NCBI GenBank assembly: GCA_963840805.1
Contig: CAWJAJ010000016.1
Coordinates: 248,001-312,000, forward strand
DNA from: CADEEN01 sp963840805
GTDB taxonomy: Bacteria > Pseudomonadota > Gammaproteobacteria > Burkholderiales > Burkholderiaceae_C
DNA length: 64,000 bases
Direction of reading: 5' to 3'
A model generated the notes under the pieces. It was not told the DNA's origin and searched no databases. It saw nothing but the letters and a program-made list of their open reading frames with translations. A program made the translations under genes and the position numbers. Positions 35,167-44,702 of this stretch are shown piece by piece (position 1 is the stretch's first letter; each line of letters starts with the position of its first letter).

Positions 35167-36004
35167 GTGAATCCTGCCACGTCGAGTGCCGTGTTGCCGA
35201 TGCTGGCCTTGTCCACCGCAGCTTTGCTGGGTGTGGCCGGGCTGATCGGGCAGCCCTGGTGGGCCGAACGCCGTCGCGCGCGGCGGCGATGCAATGCCGT
35301 TTCCGGCGGCATGGCGTCGCATCCTGCGGCGGCGTGTGCCGGCCGTGGCGCGCCTGCCCGTGGCCCTGCAGCAGCAACTCAAGCGCCACATCCAGGTGTT
35401 CGTCGCCGAGAAGCCCTTCATCGGTTGCCAGGGCCAGGCCATCACCGACGAGGTGCGCGTGACCATCGCGGCGCAGGCCTGCCTGCTGCTGCTGGGCCAC
35501 CCACGGCCGGACTACTACCCGCGGCTGCGGCAGATCCTGGTCTACCCCGACACCTTCGTCGTGCAGCGCGAGCGACCCCTCGGCAACGGGCTGGTGCAAG
35601 AGCAGCGGCTGCCGATGGCGGGCGAATCCTGGTCGCAAGGCCAGGTGATCCTGGCGTGGGCCGACGTGCTGGACGGCGCGGCCGACCCGGCCGACGGCCG
35701 CAACGTGGTGCTGCACGAATTTGCCCACCAGGTCGACCAGGACACCGGCGTGGCCGACGGTCGACCCTGGCGCCCCAACCCCGCGCTGCGCCGTCGCTGG
35801 GCGACGGTGATGGGCGAGGCCCTCGCTCGCCTGCGGCGCGAACCTTCGACAGTGATCGACGCCTACGGCGCCAGCGATGCGGCCGAGTTCTTCGCCGTGG
35901 CCACGGAAGTGTTCTTCGAGCGGCCCCAGGCGCTGGCCGCCGAAGCGCCGGCGGTGTACCGCGAGCTCGCCGAGTTGTATCGGCTGGATCCGCAGGCGTG
36001 GTGA
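35167..36004 (+). CDS. mtfA: MtfA-type M90 zinc peptidase (one frameshift)
   Basis: About 278 residues. An N-terminal membrane helix (VLPMLALSTAALLGVAGLIG) is joined, across a one-base shift near 35290, to the peptidase domain beginning PFPAAWRRILRRRVPAVARL. The catalytic zinc motif is HEFAHQVD; a third ligand lies in the EFFAVATEVFFERP region. In E. coli MtfA releases the PTS regulator Mlc and has aminopeptidase activity; membrane-anchored versions are common in betaproteobacteria. An internal start at 35294 would give only the soluble domain. Confidence 0.83.
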
Positions 36005-36045
36005 GGCTCGGCCGCGCGCGACCGGGCAGTGGCGGTCGTGCCGGT

Positions 36046-36408
36046 TCAGCCCCCTGCGCGCTTTACCGTCCAGCCGTCCTGGGTCAGCAAGGCGACGACG
36101 CGATCGGCATGGTCGCCTTGCACCTCGACCACGCCGTCCTTCACGGTACCGCCGGCACCGCAGGCGCTGCGCAGGCGCTTGCCGAGCGCGGCCAGCGCCG
36201 CGGCGTCGAGTGCCAGCCCGCGCACCACCGTGACGGTCTTGCCGCCGCGGCGCTGCGTCTCGCGGCTGACGCGCACGATGCCGTCGCCTGGGTTGCTCGC
36301 CGCGGCCTTCATGCCACAAGTGCAAGCGGCCACCGGCTGGCGGCAGACCGGGCACATGCGCCCACCCTCGGTGGAGTAGACGAGACCGCCGACGGAGGGC
36401 TTGCGCAT
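36046..36408 (-). CDS. SUI1/eIF1-like translation initiation factor (YciH family)
   Basis: 120 residues. N-terminal cysteine motif (MCPVCRQPVAACTC) followed by the SUI1 domain: VRVSRETQRRGGKTVTVVRG, LGKRLRSACGAGGTVKDGVV, EVQGDHADRVVALLTQDGW. YciH is thought to influence start-codon choice. The gene is 5 bp downstream of the rhomboid gene on the same strand. Confidence 0.92.
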   Translation of the reverse strand: MRKPSVGGLVYSTEGGRMCPVCRQPVAACTCGMKAAASNPGDGIVRVSRETQRRGGKTVTVVRGLALDAAALAALGKRLRSACGAGGTVKDGVVEVQGDHADRVVALLTQDGWTVKRAGG

Positions 36409-36413
36409 CCCGG

Positions 36414-37037
36414 TCAACCCAACACCTGGTGCCAGGCGCGCACGATCGCCGGTGCATCGGTCAACACGACGAACGCGATGCCGGCCAGCGCGCCTCCCAG
36501 ATGGGCGTCGTGGTTGACGCGGCCACGCGCCTGGCGTGAGGCCCAGACGGTGTAGGCGAGGTAGGCCACGGCGAACAGCGGCGCCGGGATCGGCACCGGA
36601 ATCGGCAGGATGAAGATCGACTGCTGCGGCGTGTAGACGATGGCGGCGAACAGCACGGCCAGGATCACCCCCGATGCACCGAGCGTCTGGTAGCTCGGCT
36701 CGCGGCGGTGCATGACCCAGGTGCCCGCGCTGCTGACCAGCAGGCCGAAGGCGCAGAGCGCGATGAACCGCGCCGTGCCGATCTGCCGCTCGAGTGCGAA
36801 CGCGAAGGCCCAGAACGTGAAGGCGTTGAACAGCAGGTGCGGCAGGTCGGCGTGCAGGAAGGCACTGGTGACCAGGGTCGTGAACTGCCGGCGCGGCCAC
36901 AACCAGTAGGGCCGGAACAGGTGGCGCTCGATGATCGCCGGCGCCGCGTACAGCGCGAACAGGCTCGCGATCACCATCGCGGCCAGCAGCAGCGCGGAGG
37001 CGGGGGCGCCGTTGGCGAGGGCCATGAGGTCTTGCAT
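36414..37037 (-). CDS. Rhomboid-family intramembrane serine protease
   Basis: 207 residues, six to seven membrane helices. The catalytic serine is in TLGASGVILAVLFA (GxSG) and the partner histidine in NHDAHLGGALAGIAFVVL; the upstream HLLFNAFTFWAFAFALE is the conserved helix 2 motif (H...N...A). It cleaves membrane-spanning substrates; targets unknown. The soluble YciH factor follows immediately. Confidence 0.92.
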   Translation of the reverse strand: MQDLMALANGAPASALLLAAMVIASLFALYAAPAIIERHLFRPYWLWPRRQFTTLVTSAFLHADLPHLLFNAFTFWAFAFALERQIGTARFIALCAFGLLVSSAGTWVMHRREPSYQTLGASGVILAVLFAAIVYTPQQSIFILPIPVPIPAPLFAVAYLAYTVWASRQARGRVNHDAHLGGALAGIAFVVLTDAPAIVRAWHQVLG

Positions 37038-37091
37038 GCGAGGCGGTGTGTCGGCGAGGGGTCGGAGTCAGGCATCCTAGACAATCCCACG

Positions 37092-38675
37092 ATGCGCTGG
37101 GCAAGAACGGTGTCACGGTCCCTCTGCCGCACGGCCCTTGTACTGTGGCTGGGCTGCGGCGTGGCGTCGGCCGCTGACGGCCTGCTCTGGTTCGAGGGCG
37201 GGCGACCGGGGCCACAGGCCCAGCAGGCCCTCGAGTTGCTGGCCGCGGCCGCGAGCCACGGCCTCGAGCCGCTGGACTACGACGCCGCGACGCTGCGCCA
37301 GGCGATCACGCGCGCCTCGCTGGACGCGCCGGACCCAGCCGCAATCGAGCGCCTGGAGCAGGCATTGACCGCGGCAATGCAGCGCTACCTGACCGACCTG
37401 CACCGCGGCCGCGTCGACCCGCAGCAGATCCACCACCGCTACACACCGCCGCGCCGCGGCGACTTCGACGTGGCGGCCACGCTGCGCGACGCGCTGGCGG
37501 CACGCCGCCTGCCCGAGGTCGCGCGCGAGCTTGCGCCGCGCCTGCCACTGTACGAGCGCCTGCGCGAAGCGCTGATTCACTACCGCAGGCTGGCCGGTCA
37601 CCCGGCGTGGCAGCAGCCGCTGCCGCCCCTGCCCGCACCCCCCGGCGCGCCGCGCGGCGCGGGCCCCAAGCTCGAGCCCGGTCAGGCCTATGCCGGGCTG
37701 ACGCTGCTGGCACAGCGCCTGCAGGCGCTCGACGACCTCGCCGCGCAAGCGTCCGTGCCACCGCACTACGAAGGCGAGCTGGTCGACGCCGTGCGCGCGT
37801 TCCAGCACCGCCACGGGCTGGCTGCCGACGGTGTCATCGGCAAGGCCACGCTGGCGCAACTGCAGGTGAGCCCGGCCGCGCGCGTGCGCCAGATCGAGTT
37901 GATGCTCGAGCGCCTGCGCTGGACGCCGCTGATGCGGGGCCCGCGCATGATCGTCATCAACATCCCCGAGTTCGTGCTGCGGGCCTACGAGGTGCAGGAC
38001 GCGCGCATCCATGTGCGCGAGCAGATGAAGGTCATCGTCGGCAAGGCGCTCGACACGCGCACGCCGCTGTTCGACGAAGACATGCGCTTCATCGAGTTCA
38101 GCCCGTACTGGAACGTGCCGCCGTCGATCGCGCGCGGCGAGCTGGTGCCGCGGCTGCGGCGCGACCCCGGCTACTTCCAGCGCGAGGGCTTCGAGTTCGT
38201 CGGCGCCGGCGGCCAGGTCGACACGGCGCTGTCGGCGGCGCGGCTCGACGCGGTGCTGGCCGGCCAGGCGCGCATCCGCCAGCGGCCGGGGCCGAAGAAT
38301 GCGCTCGGCGACATCAAGTTCGTGTTCCCCAACCGCGACAACATCTACCTGCACCACACGCCGTCGGTGCGGCTGTTCGAGCGCGAGCGGCGCGATTTCA
38401 GCCACGGCTGCATCCGCGTCGAGCAGCCGGTGGCCTTGGCCCGGTTCGTGTTGCAGGGCATGCCCGAGTGGACCGAAGCGCGCATCCGCCAGGCCATGGA
38501 GGATGGGACATCTTCCACGCTGCGGCTGGCCGAGCCGGTGCCGGTGGTGATTGCTTACGGCACGACCCTGGTCAGGGAGGGTAAGCTCTGGTTCTTCGAA
38601 GACCTCTACGGCCACGATCGCCTGCTCGACGCCGCACTGCGGCAGCTCGCACGGGAGCGCAGGCCCCCCCTCTGA
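37092..38675 (+). CDS. L,D-transpeptidase (YcbB/LdtD-like)
   Basis: 527 residues. Signal peptide (CRTALVLWLGCGVASA), an N-terminal domain, a peptidoglycan-binding domain (VDAVRAFQHRHGLAADGVIG) and a YkuD catalytic domain with SHGCIRVE, catalytic C440. It would make 3-3 crosslinks in peptidoglycan or attach lipoproteins. The next gene (DUF882) starts 6 bp after its stop, a pairing that recurs in proteobacteria (ycbB-ycbK) and supports a joint role in the cell wall. Confidence 0.93.
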   Translation: MRWARTVSRSLCRTALVLWLGCGVASAADGLLWFEGGRPGPQAQQALELLAAAASHGLEPLDYDAATLRQAITRASLDAPDPAAIERLEQALTAAMQRYLTDLHRGRVDPQQIHHRYTPPRRGDFDVAATLRDALAARRLPEVARELAPRLPLYERLREALIHYRRLAGHPAWQQPLPPLPAPPGAPRGAGPKLEPGQAYAGLTLLAQRLQALDDLAAQASVPPHYEGELVDAVRAFQHRHGLAADGVIGKATLAQLQVSPAARVRQIELMLERLRWTPLMRGPRMIVINIPEFVLRAYEVQDARIHVREQMKVIVGKALDTRTPLFDEDMRFIEFSPYWNVPPSIARGELVPRLRRDPGYFQREGFEFVGAGGQVDTALSAARLDAVLAGQARIRQRPGPKNALGDIKFVFPNRDNIYLHHTPSVRLFERERRDFSHGCIRVEQPVALARFVLQGMPEWTEARIRQAMEDGTSSTLRLAEPVPVVIAYGTTLVREGKLWFFEDLYGHDRLLDAALRQLARERRPPL

Positions 38676-38681
38676 CCGACC

Positions 38682-39233
38682 ATGACCGATCCGCACACCC
38701 GACGCCGCTTCTTTCGCCACACCGCCAGCCTTGCCGCGGCGTGCGCCCTGCCCGCGCTGGCGACCACCGCCCGCGCTGCGGTGCCGGGTGCACGGGGGCT
38801 GGCGATGGTGCACACCCACACCCGCGAGCGCATCGATCTGGTCTACGCCGTCGATGGGCGCTACGACGCCGCCGCGCTGGGGTCGTTGAACCGCTTCCTG
38901 CGTGACCACTACACCGGCGACGTCGGCACGATCGACCCGCAGGTGTTCGACCTGCTGCACCGCGTGCAGCAGGAGTTCGGTGGCGGACGCGCGTTCGAGA
39001 TCATCTCCGGCTACCGCTGCCCGGCCACCAATACCCAGCTGCGCGAAACGCGCGGCGGCGGCGTGGCCAAGCACAGCCTGCACATGGAAGGCCGCGCGAT
39101 CGACGTGCGCCTGGCCGGCGTGCCGCTGGCCGAGTTGCGCGATGCGGCGCTGTCGCTGCGCGCCGGCGGCGTCGGCTTCTACCCGCGCGAGCAGTTCGTG
39201 CACCTCGACACCGGGCGCGTTCGCACCTGGTGA
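38682..39233 (+). CDS. DUF882/YcbK-type peptidoglycan enzyme, Tat-exported
   Basis: 183 residues. Tat signal (TRRRFFRHTASLAAACALPA). Zinc peptidase-like M15 fold: FEIISGYRCPATNTQLRE, VAKHSLHMEGRAIDVRLAGV and FVHLDTGRVRTW give the expected H-x6-D and H ligands. Related to D-alanyl-D-alanine carboxypeptidase/MepK-type endopeptidases that cut 3-3 crosslinks, complementing the L,D-transpeptidase upstream. Confidence 0.9.
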   Translation: MTDPHTRRRFFRHTASLAAACALPALATTARAAVPGARGLAMVHTHTRERIDLVYAVDGRYDAAALGSLNRFLRDHYTGDVGTIDPQVFDLLHRVQQEFGGGRAFEIISGYRCPATNTQLRETRGGGVAKHSLHMEGRAIDVRLAGVPLAELRDAALSLRAGGVGFYPREQFVHLDTGRVRTW

Positions 39234-39304
39234 GACAGCGCGTGTGGGCTGGCGCGGTGCCGCGGCCACTGGCATTGCGGCGGTTCCGCGGGCAAACTGC
39301 GCCC

Positions 39305-40541
39305 ATGAGCACCGGCCCCCTTCGTCTGCACGTGCCCGAGCCGAGCGGGCGGCCGGGTCACGGGACCGATTTCTCCTACCTGCACCTGTCGCCCGCCGGC
39401 GCGGTGCGGCGCCCGCCGGTGGATGTGGCGCCGGTCGACACCCGCGACCTGGCCGATGCGCTGATCCGGGTGCTCGACGACGACGGACGTGCCGTCGGGC
39501 CCTGGGTGCCGCAGATCGACGTGGCGCGCCTGCGCCACGGCCTGCGCACGATGATGAAGACGCGCGCGTTCGACGCCCGCATGCTGATCGCGCAGCGGCA
39601 GAAGAAGATCTCGTTCTACATGCAGTGCCTCGGCGAGGAGGCGATCGCCAATGCGCACGCGCTGGCGCTCGCCCCCGGCGACATGTGCTTTCCGACCTAC
39701 CGCCAGCAGGGCCTGCTGCTGGCGCGCGACGATGTCTCGATGGTCGAGCTGATGTGCCAGCTGCTGAGCAACGAGCGCGACCCGATCCGCGGCCGCCAGT
39801 TGCCGGTGATGTATTCGTACAAGCGCGCCGGCTTCTTCTCGATCGCCGGCAACCTGGCCACGCAGTTCATCCAGGCGGTCGGCTGGGGCATGGCCTCGGC
39901 GATCAAGGGCGACACCAAGATCGCATCGGCCTGGATCGGCGACGGCGCCACGGCCGAGTCCGACTTCCACACCGCACTGACGTTCGCCCATGTCTACCAC
40001 GCGCCGGTGATCCTGAACGTCGTCAACAACCAATGGGCGATCTCGACCTTCCAGGCCATTGCCGGCGGCGAAGGTGCCACCTTCGCGGCCCGCGGCGTGG
40101 GCTGCGGCATCGCCTCGCTGCGCGTCGACGGCAACGACTTCCTGGCCGTCTACGCCGCCTCGCAATGGGCCGCCGAGCGCGCCCGCGGCAACCTCGGGCC
40201 GACGCTGATCGAGTGGGTCACCTACCGCGCCGGCGCGCATTCGACGTCGGACGATCCGTCGCGCTACCGTCCGAGCGACGACTGGCAGCACTTCCCGCTC
40301 GGCGATCCGATCGCGCGGCTCAAGCTGCATCTGATCGGCCTCGGCGAATGGTCCGACGCCCAGCACGATGCGCTGCAAAAGGAGCTCGACGCCCAGGTGG
40401 CCGCGGCGCTGAAGGAGGCGCTGCAACACGGCTCGCTGCTCGACGGCCACATCCCGCCGCTGGCATCGATGTTCGAAGACGTCTACCAGGACATGCCGGC
40501 GCACCTGCGCGAGCAGATGCGCCAGGCCGGAGAAGCCCTGA
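39305..40541 (+). CDS. bkdA1: Branched-chain 2-oxoacid dehydrogenase E1 alpha
   Basis: About 412 residues, start MSTGPLRLHVPEPSGRPGHG. The thiamine-diphosphate motif is GDGATAESDFHTAL...NVVNNQW; MYSYKRAGFFSIAGNLATQF and YRAGAHSTSDDPSRYRP are characteristic of bacterial BCKDH E1 alpha (BkdA1). It decarboxylates branched 2-oxoacids. In the given frame the ORF runs on past the E1 beta start to 40885; the family usually stops just after HLREQMRQ. A frame change between about 40515 and 40535 would bring in the TGA at 40539-40541, which is taken as the end; this end is uncertain. Confidence 0.88.
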
Positions 40542-40543
40542 GC

Positions 40544-41559
40544 ATGGCCGTCGATGACCATGATCCAGGCCCTGCGCTCGGCGATGGACGTGATGCTCGA
40601 GCGCGACGACAACGTCGTGATCTACGGCCAGGACGTCGGCTACTTCGGCGGCGTGTTCCGCTGCACCGAAGGGCTGCAGGCCAAGTACGGCAGCTCGCGC
40701 GTGTTCGACGCGCCGATCTCCGAGGGCGGCATCGTCGGCTCGGCGGTCGGCATGGCGGCCTACGGCCTGCGGCCGGTGGTCGAGGTGCAGTTCGCCGACT
40801 ACTTCTATCCGGCCTACGACCAGATCGTCTCGGCGGCGGCGCGGCTGCGCTACCGCTCGGCCGGCGACTTCACGCGCGCCGCTGACGATCCGCATGCCCT
40901 GCGGCGGCGGCATCTACGGCGGGCAGACGCACAGCCAGAGCCCGGAGGTGCTGTTCACGCACGTGTGCGGGCTGCGCACCGTGATGCCGAGCAACCCGTA
41001 CGACGCCAAGGGCCTGCTGATCGCCGCCATCGAGTGCGACGACCCGGTGATCTTTCTCGAGCCCAAGCGGCTGTACAACGGCCCCTTCGACGGCCACCAC
41101 GACAAGCCGGTGGTGCCGTGGTCGGCGCACCCGTCGAGCGAGGTGCCCGAGGGCCACTACACGGTGCCGCTGACCTCGGCGGCGGTGTTCCGGCCCGGCC
41201 GCGACCTGACGGTGCTGACCTACGGCACGATGGTCTTCGTCTGCGAAGCGGCCGCGCGCGAAACCGGCCTCGACGCCGAGATCATCGACCTGCGCAGCCT
41301 GTGGCCGCTGGACCTGCCGGCGATCGTCGCCTCGGTGAAGAAGACCGGGCGCTGCGTCGTCGTGCACGAGGCCACCCGCACCAGCGGCTTCGGCGCCGAA
41401 CTCGTCGCGCTGGTGCAGGAGCATTGCTTCTATCACCTCGAGGCGCCGATCGAGCGCGTGACCGGCTGGGACACGCCGTACCCGCACGCGCTGGAATGGG
41501 CCTACTTCCCGGGCCCGACGCGCGTGGCCGCGGCGTTCAGGCGGGTGGTGGAACCATGA
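40544..41559 (+). CDS. bkdA2: Branched-chain 2-oxoacid dehydrogenase E1 beta (frameshifts)
   Basis: About 338 residues. ATG 40544 (MAV) needs one extra base removed at 40553 to join MTMIQALRSAMDVMLERDDN; ATG 40554 is the in-frame alternative. Signature blocks: VVIYGQDVGYFGGVFRCTEG, FDAPISEGGIVGSAVGMAAY, VEVQFADYFYPAYDQIVSAA, then after a break near 40880 RMPCGGGIYGGQTHSQSPEV and IIDLRSLWPLDLPAIVASVK. It pairs with E1 alpha as alpha2beta2 to decarboxylate and transfer acyl groups to E2. Confidence 0.88.
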
Positions 41560-41565
41560 GCGCCG

Positions 41566-41628
41566 CCGGGCCGCTCCCAAGGCGCTCGCTCCCCCGCGGG
41601 GGCACGGCGCGCAGCGCTCAGGGGGCCG
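41566..41628. repeat. GC-rich intercistronic repeat, diverged copy 3
   Basis: CTCCCAAGGCGCTCGCTCCC, CCCGCGGGGG and GCGCAGCGCTCAGGGGG resemble the reverse complement of the elements at 9195 and 13103. It fills the gap between the E1 beta and E2 genes, again between two genes of one operon. Confidence 0.55.
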
Positions 41629-41629
41629 C

Positions 41630-42898
41630 ATGACGGTGCATGTGATCAAGATGCCCGACCTCGGCGAGGGCATCGCCGAGGTCGAGCTCGTCGCATGGCA
41701 TGTCCAGCCCGGCGACACGGTGACCGAGGACCAGGTGCTGGCCGACGTGATGACCGACAAGGCCACGGTCGAGATCCCGTCGCCGGTGGCCGGGCAGGTG
41801 CTGGCGCTGGGCGGCGAGGTCGGCCAGACGATGGCGGTCGGCGCGGAGCTGATCCGCATCGCGCTCGCCGCGGCGGTCGACGCACCGGCTGCGCCGGCGC
41901 GCGCGCCCGCGACCGCGCCGGCATCCGCTGCGACGGCATCACCGCCGGTGGCGACACCGCCCGCGCGCCGCAGCGAGCCGGCGCCGCCCGCCGCGCGGCA
42001 GCGGCCGATCGCCTCGCCGGCCGTGCGCGCGCGGGCCTGGGAGCTCGGCATCGATCTGAGCCAAGTCGCGGCCAGCGGCAGCGCCGGCCGCATCATGCAG
42101 GCCGACCTGGACGCTCATGTCGCGCGCGGTGCGCCGCGCACACCACCGTCCGCACTGCCCCCGCCCTCGCCGCCGGCGCCGCGCGCCGCGCTCGCCGCCG
42201 ACACGACGCACACGGTGAAGATCGTCGGCCTGCGCCGCAAGATCGCGCAGAAGATGCAGGACGCCAAGCGGCGCATCCCGCACTACACCTACGTCGAGGA
42301 AGTCGACGTCGGCGAGATCGAGGCACTGCGCGCACGGCTCAACACGCAGTGGAGCGCGCAGCGCGGGCACCTGACGTTGCTGCCCTTCCTGATCCGCGCC
42401 ATCGTGCTCGCGGTGCGCGCGGTGCCGCAGGTCAACGCGCGCTTCGACGACGAGGCCGGCCTGCTGACGCTGCACGACGCCGTGCACATGGGCATCGCGA
42501 CGCAAACCGACGCCGGCCTGATGGTGCCCGTGCTGCGCAACGCCCACGCGCAGGACCTGTGGGCCAGCGCCGCCGAGGTCGTGCGCCTGTCCGAGGCCGC
42601 GCGCAGCGGCAAGGCCGTACGCGAGGAACTGACGGGCTCGACGATCACGATCACCAGCCTGGGCCGGCTCGGCGGCATCGTCTCGACGCCGGTCATCAAC
42701 CACCCCGAGGTGGCGATCGTCGGCGTCAACCGCATCGCACTGCGGCCGGTGATGCGCGATGGCGCGGTCGTCGCGCGGCAGATGATGAACCTGTCGTCGT
42801 CGTTCGACCACCGCGTCGTCGATGGCGCGCACGCGGCGGCCTTCGTGCAGGCGCTGCGCGATCATCTCGAGCACCCGGCAACGCTGTTCATCGAGTAG
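41630..42898 (+). CDS. bkdB: Branched-chain 2-oxoacid dehydrogenase E2 (lipoamide acyltransferase)
   Basis: 422 residues, intact. Lipoyl domain with modified K44 (DVMTDKATVEIPSP), an Ala/Pro linker, a peripheral-subunit-binding domain (RPIASPAVRARAWELGIDLS) and the catalytic acyltransferase domain ending in FDHRVVDGAHAAAF (His of HRVVDG). It forms the core of the complex. No E3 (lipoamide dehydrogenase) gene is visible; a shared E3 elsewhere is likely. Convergent with the next gene. Confidence 0.94.
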   Translation: MTVHVIKMPDLGEGIAEVELVAWHVQPGDTVTEDQVLADVMTDKATVEIPSPVAGQVLALGGEVGQTMAVGAELIRIALAAAVDAPAAPARAPATAPASAATASPPVATPPARRSEPAPPAARQRPIASPAVRARAWELGIDLSQVAASGSAGRIMQADLDAHVARGAPRTPPSALPPPSPPAPRAALAADTTHTVKIVGLRRKIAQKMQDAKRRIPHYTYVEEVDVGEIEALRARLNTQWSAQRGHLTLLPFLIRAIVLAVRAVPQVNARFDDEAGLLTLHDAVHMGIATQTDAGLMVPVLRNAHAQDLWASAAEVVRLSEAARSGKAVREELTGSTITITSLGRLGGIVSTPVINHPEVAIVGVNRIALRPVMRDGAVVARQMMNLSSSFDHRVVDGAHAAAFVQALRDHLEHPATLFIE

Positions 42899-42920
42899 CC
42901 GCGAGCGCCGGCGGCCAGCG

Positions 42921-44702
42921 CTACATCGACAGCGATCCTTCGCGGAACGCCGTCTTGTCGAGCCAGACGTTGACCAGCACGGCCTTGCCGCTGCGTGCCA
43001 GCGTGCGTGCTCGCGCCAGTGCGGCGGGCATCTCGGCCATGCGCGTCACCAGCAGCCCCTCGGCGCCGAAACCGGCCGCGACCGCGTGGTATGCCGTGCG
43101 CGCGAGCACGGTGGCGACGTCGTCGTGCAGCATCTTCACCTGCTCGCGCGCGATCTGCGTCCAGCCGGCGTCGTTGCCGACCACGCGCGATGACCGGGAT
43201 GCCATGGCGCACGAAGGTGTCGAACTCGGCCAGGCTCTAGCCGCAGGCGCCGTCGCCGAAGACGATCCAGACCTCGCGGCCCGGGTGCGCCAATGCGGCG
43301 CCGAGCGCGAAACCCGCGCCGACGCCCAGCGTGCCGAAAGCGCCGGGATCGAGCCAGCTGAGTGGCGCGCGCGGATGCAGCACATAGGCGGCGGTGGCGA
43401 CGAAATCGCCGCCATCGGCGACCAGCAGTGCGTCGGCGGCGGCCTCGCGCTCGACGGCGCGCAACAACGCGATCGGGTTCACGAATTCGCCGTGCTCTGC
43501 GGCCTGGCGGTCGATCTCGGCTTCGCGCTCGGCGTCGCGCGCTCGCAATTGCGTGGTCCAGGCGGCCCAGCGCGAGGCGGCGTCCGCCGCCGGCGGTGCG
43601 GCGTCGGCCAGCGCCCGCAGGAACCGGCCCGCGTCGCCGATGGCGGCGATATCGGGCCGGCGGTTCAGGCGCGCGTCCTTGGCGCTGCGATTGGCGGCGA
43701 TCAGCGTCGCGCTGCGGCGCACATGCTTGCCGTAGTCGAGCCGGAAGTCGCACGGCACGCCGGCCAGCAGCACGCAATCGGCCTCGCGCAGTGCCTGGCG
43801 CCGCTGGTGCCGCATCTGCAGCGGATGCTCGCGCCCGAGCAGGCCGCGCGCCATGCCCGACAGGTACACCGGGATGCCGAGCCGCGCGACGGCGTCGGCC
43901 AGCGCCGCGGCTTCGGCGGCCTCGGCCAGCGCCTGGCTGCCGATCACCAGCAGCGGCCGCTCGGCGCGGCCGCAGCGCGGCCCGGGCTGCCTGCACGCGC
44001 GCGCCGCGGCCGCGCGCGGCGCATCGACCGCCGGCTACCAGCGGCGCGGCGGGCGCGTGGCTGCCCGCGAACATCCGGTTCGACGTGGCGGTTCAGGTAC
44101 CAGCGCAGCGCCCGATCGGCCAGCGCATGTGCCCTTGCCGGCGGCGTCGGCGTACCACTGCCGGATCGATCGCCTCGTCGTAGAGCAGATCGACCGGGCA
44201 CTCGATGAACACCGGGCCCGGCACGCCGGCCTGCGCCAGCGCGAACGCCGCGTCGACCGCCGGGCCGAGATCGCGCACGCGGCGGATCTTCATGAAGCGC
44301 TTGACATGCGGCGCCACCAGCGGGCGCTGGTCGATGTCCTGCAGCGCGCCGCGGCCTTGCAGCGCGGTGGGTGCGGCGCCGCCGAGCAGCATCAGCGGCG
44401 ACTGCGCCAGCTGCGCGTTCTTCAGCGCGGTGATGGTGTTGGTGATGCCGGGGCCGGCGGTGACGGCGGCCACGCCCGGCACGCCGGTGAGCCGCGCGGT
44501 GGCATCGGCGGCGAACACCGCGGTGGCCTCGTCGCGCACATCGACGATGCGCATGCCCGCGCGCCTTGGCGGCACTGAGGATCGGCGAGATGTGGCCGCC
44601 GCAGAGCGTGAAGACGCAGCGCACGCCATGCGCCTGCAGCGCCTCGGCGATGCGGTCGCCGCCGTGGCGCGGCCGGCGGCGCCGGCGTCCGCTCAGGCCC
44701 AC
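42921..44702 (-). CDS. Thiamine-diphosphate enzyme resembling 2-hydroxyacyl-CoA lyase (ILVBL type), disrupted
   Basis: About 560 residues if repaired. N-terminal blocks VFTLCGGHISPILSAAKA, GMRIVDVRDEATAVFAADAT and GVAAVTAGPGITNTITALKN follow human ILVBL/HACL2 and bacterial acetolactate-synthase-like proteins closely; the C-terminal half has VADGGDFVATAAYVLHPRAP and the ThDP motif GDGACG ... VVGNDAGWTQIAREQV. The catalytic Glu of the N-terminal domain is in RDEATAVF. Frame changes lie near 44570, 44165, 44125, 44085, 43985 and 43187, and a TAG at 43237-43239 replaces the expected Tyr of GDGACGYSLAEF. Start unclear (GTG 44702 proposed). Either a pseudogene or a poorly resolved region. Confidence 0.7.

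Noticed and set aside
41695..44208. 837-residue plus-strand frame through E2 and the lyase gene
   Set aside because: Shadow frame: out of frame with E2 and antisense to the lyase.
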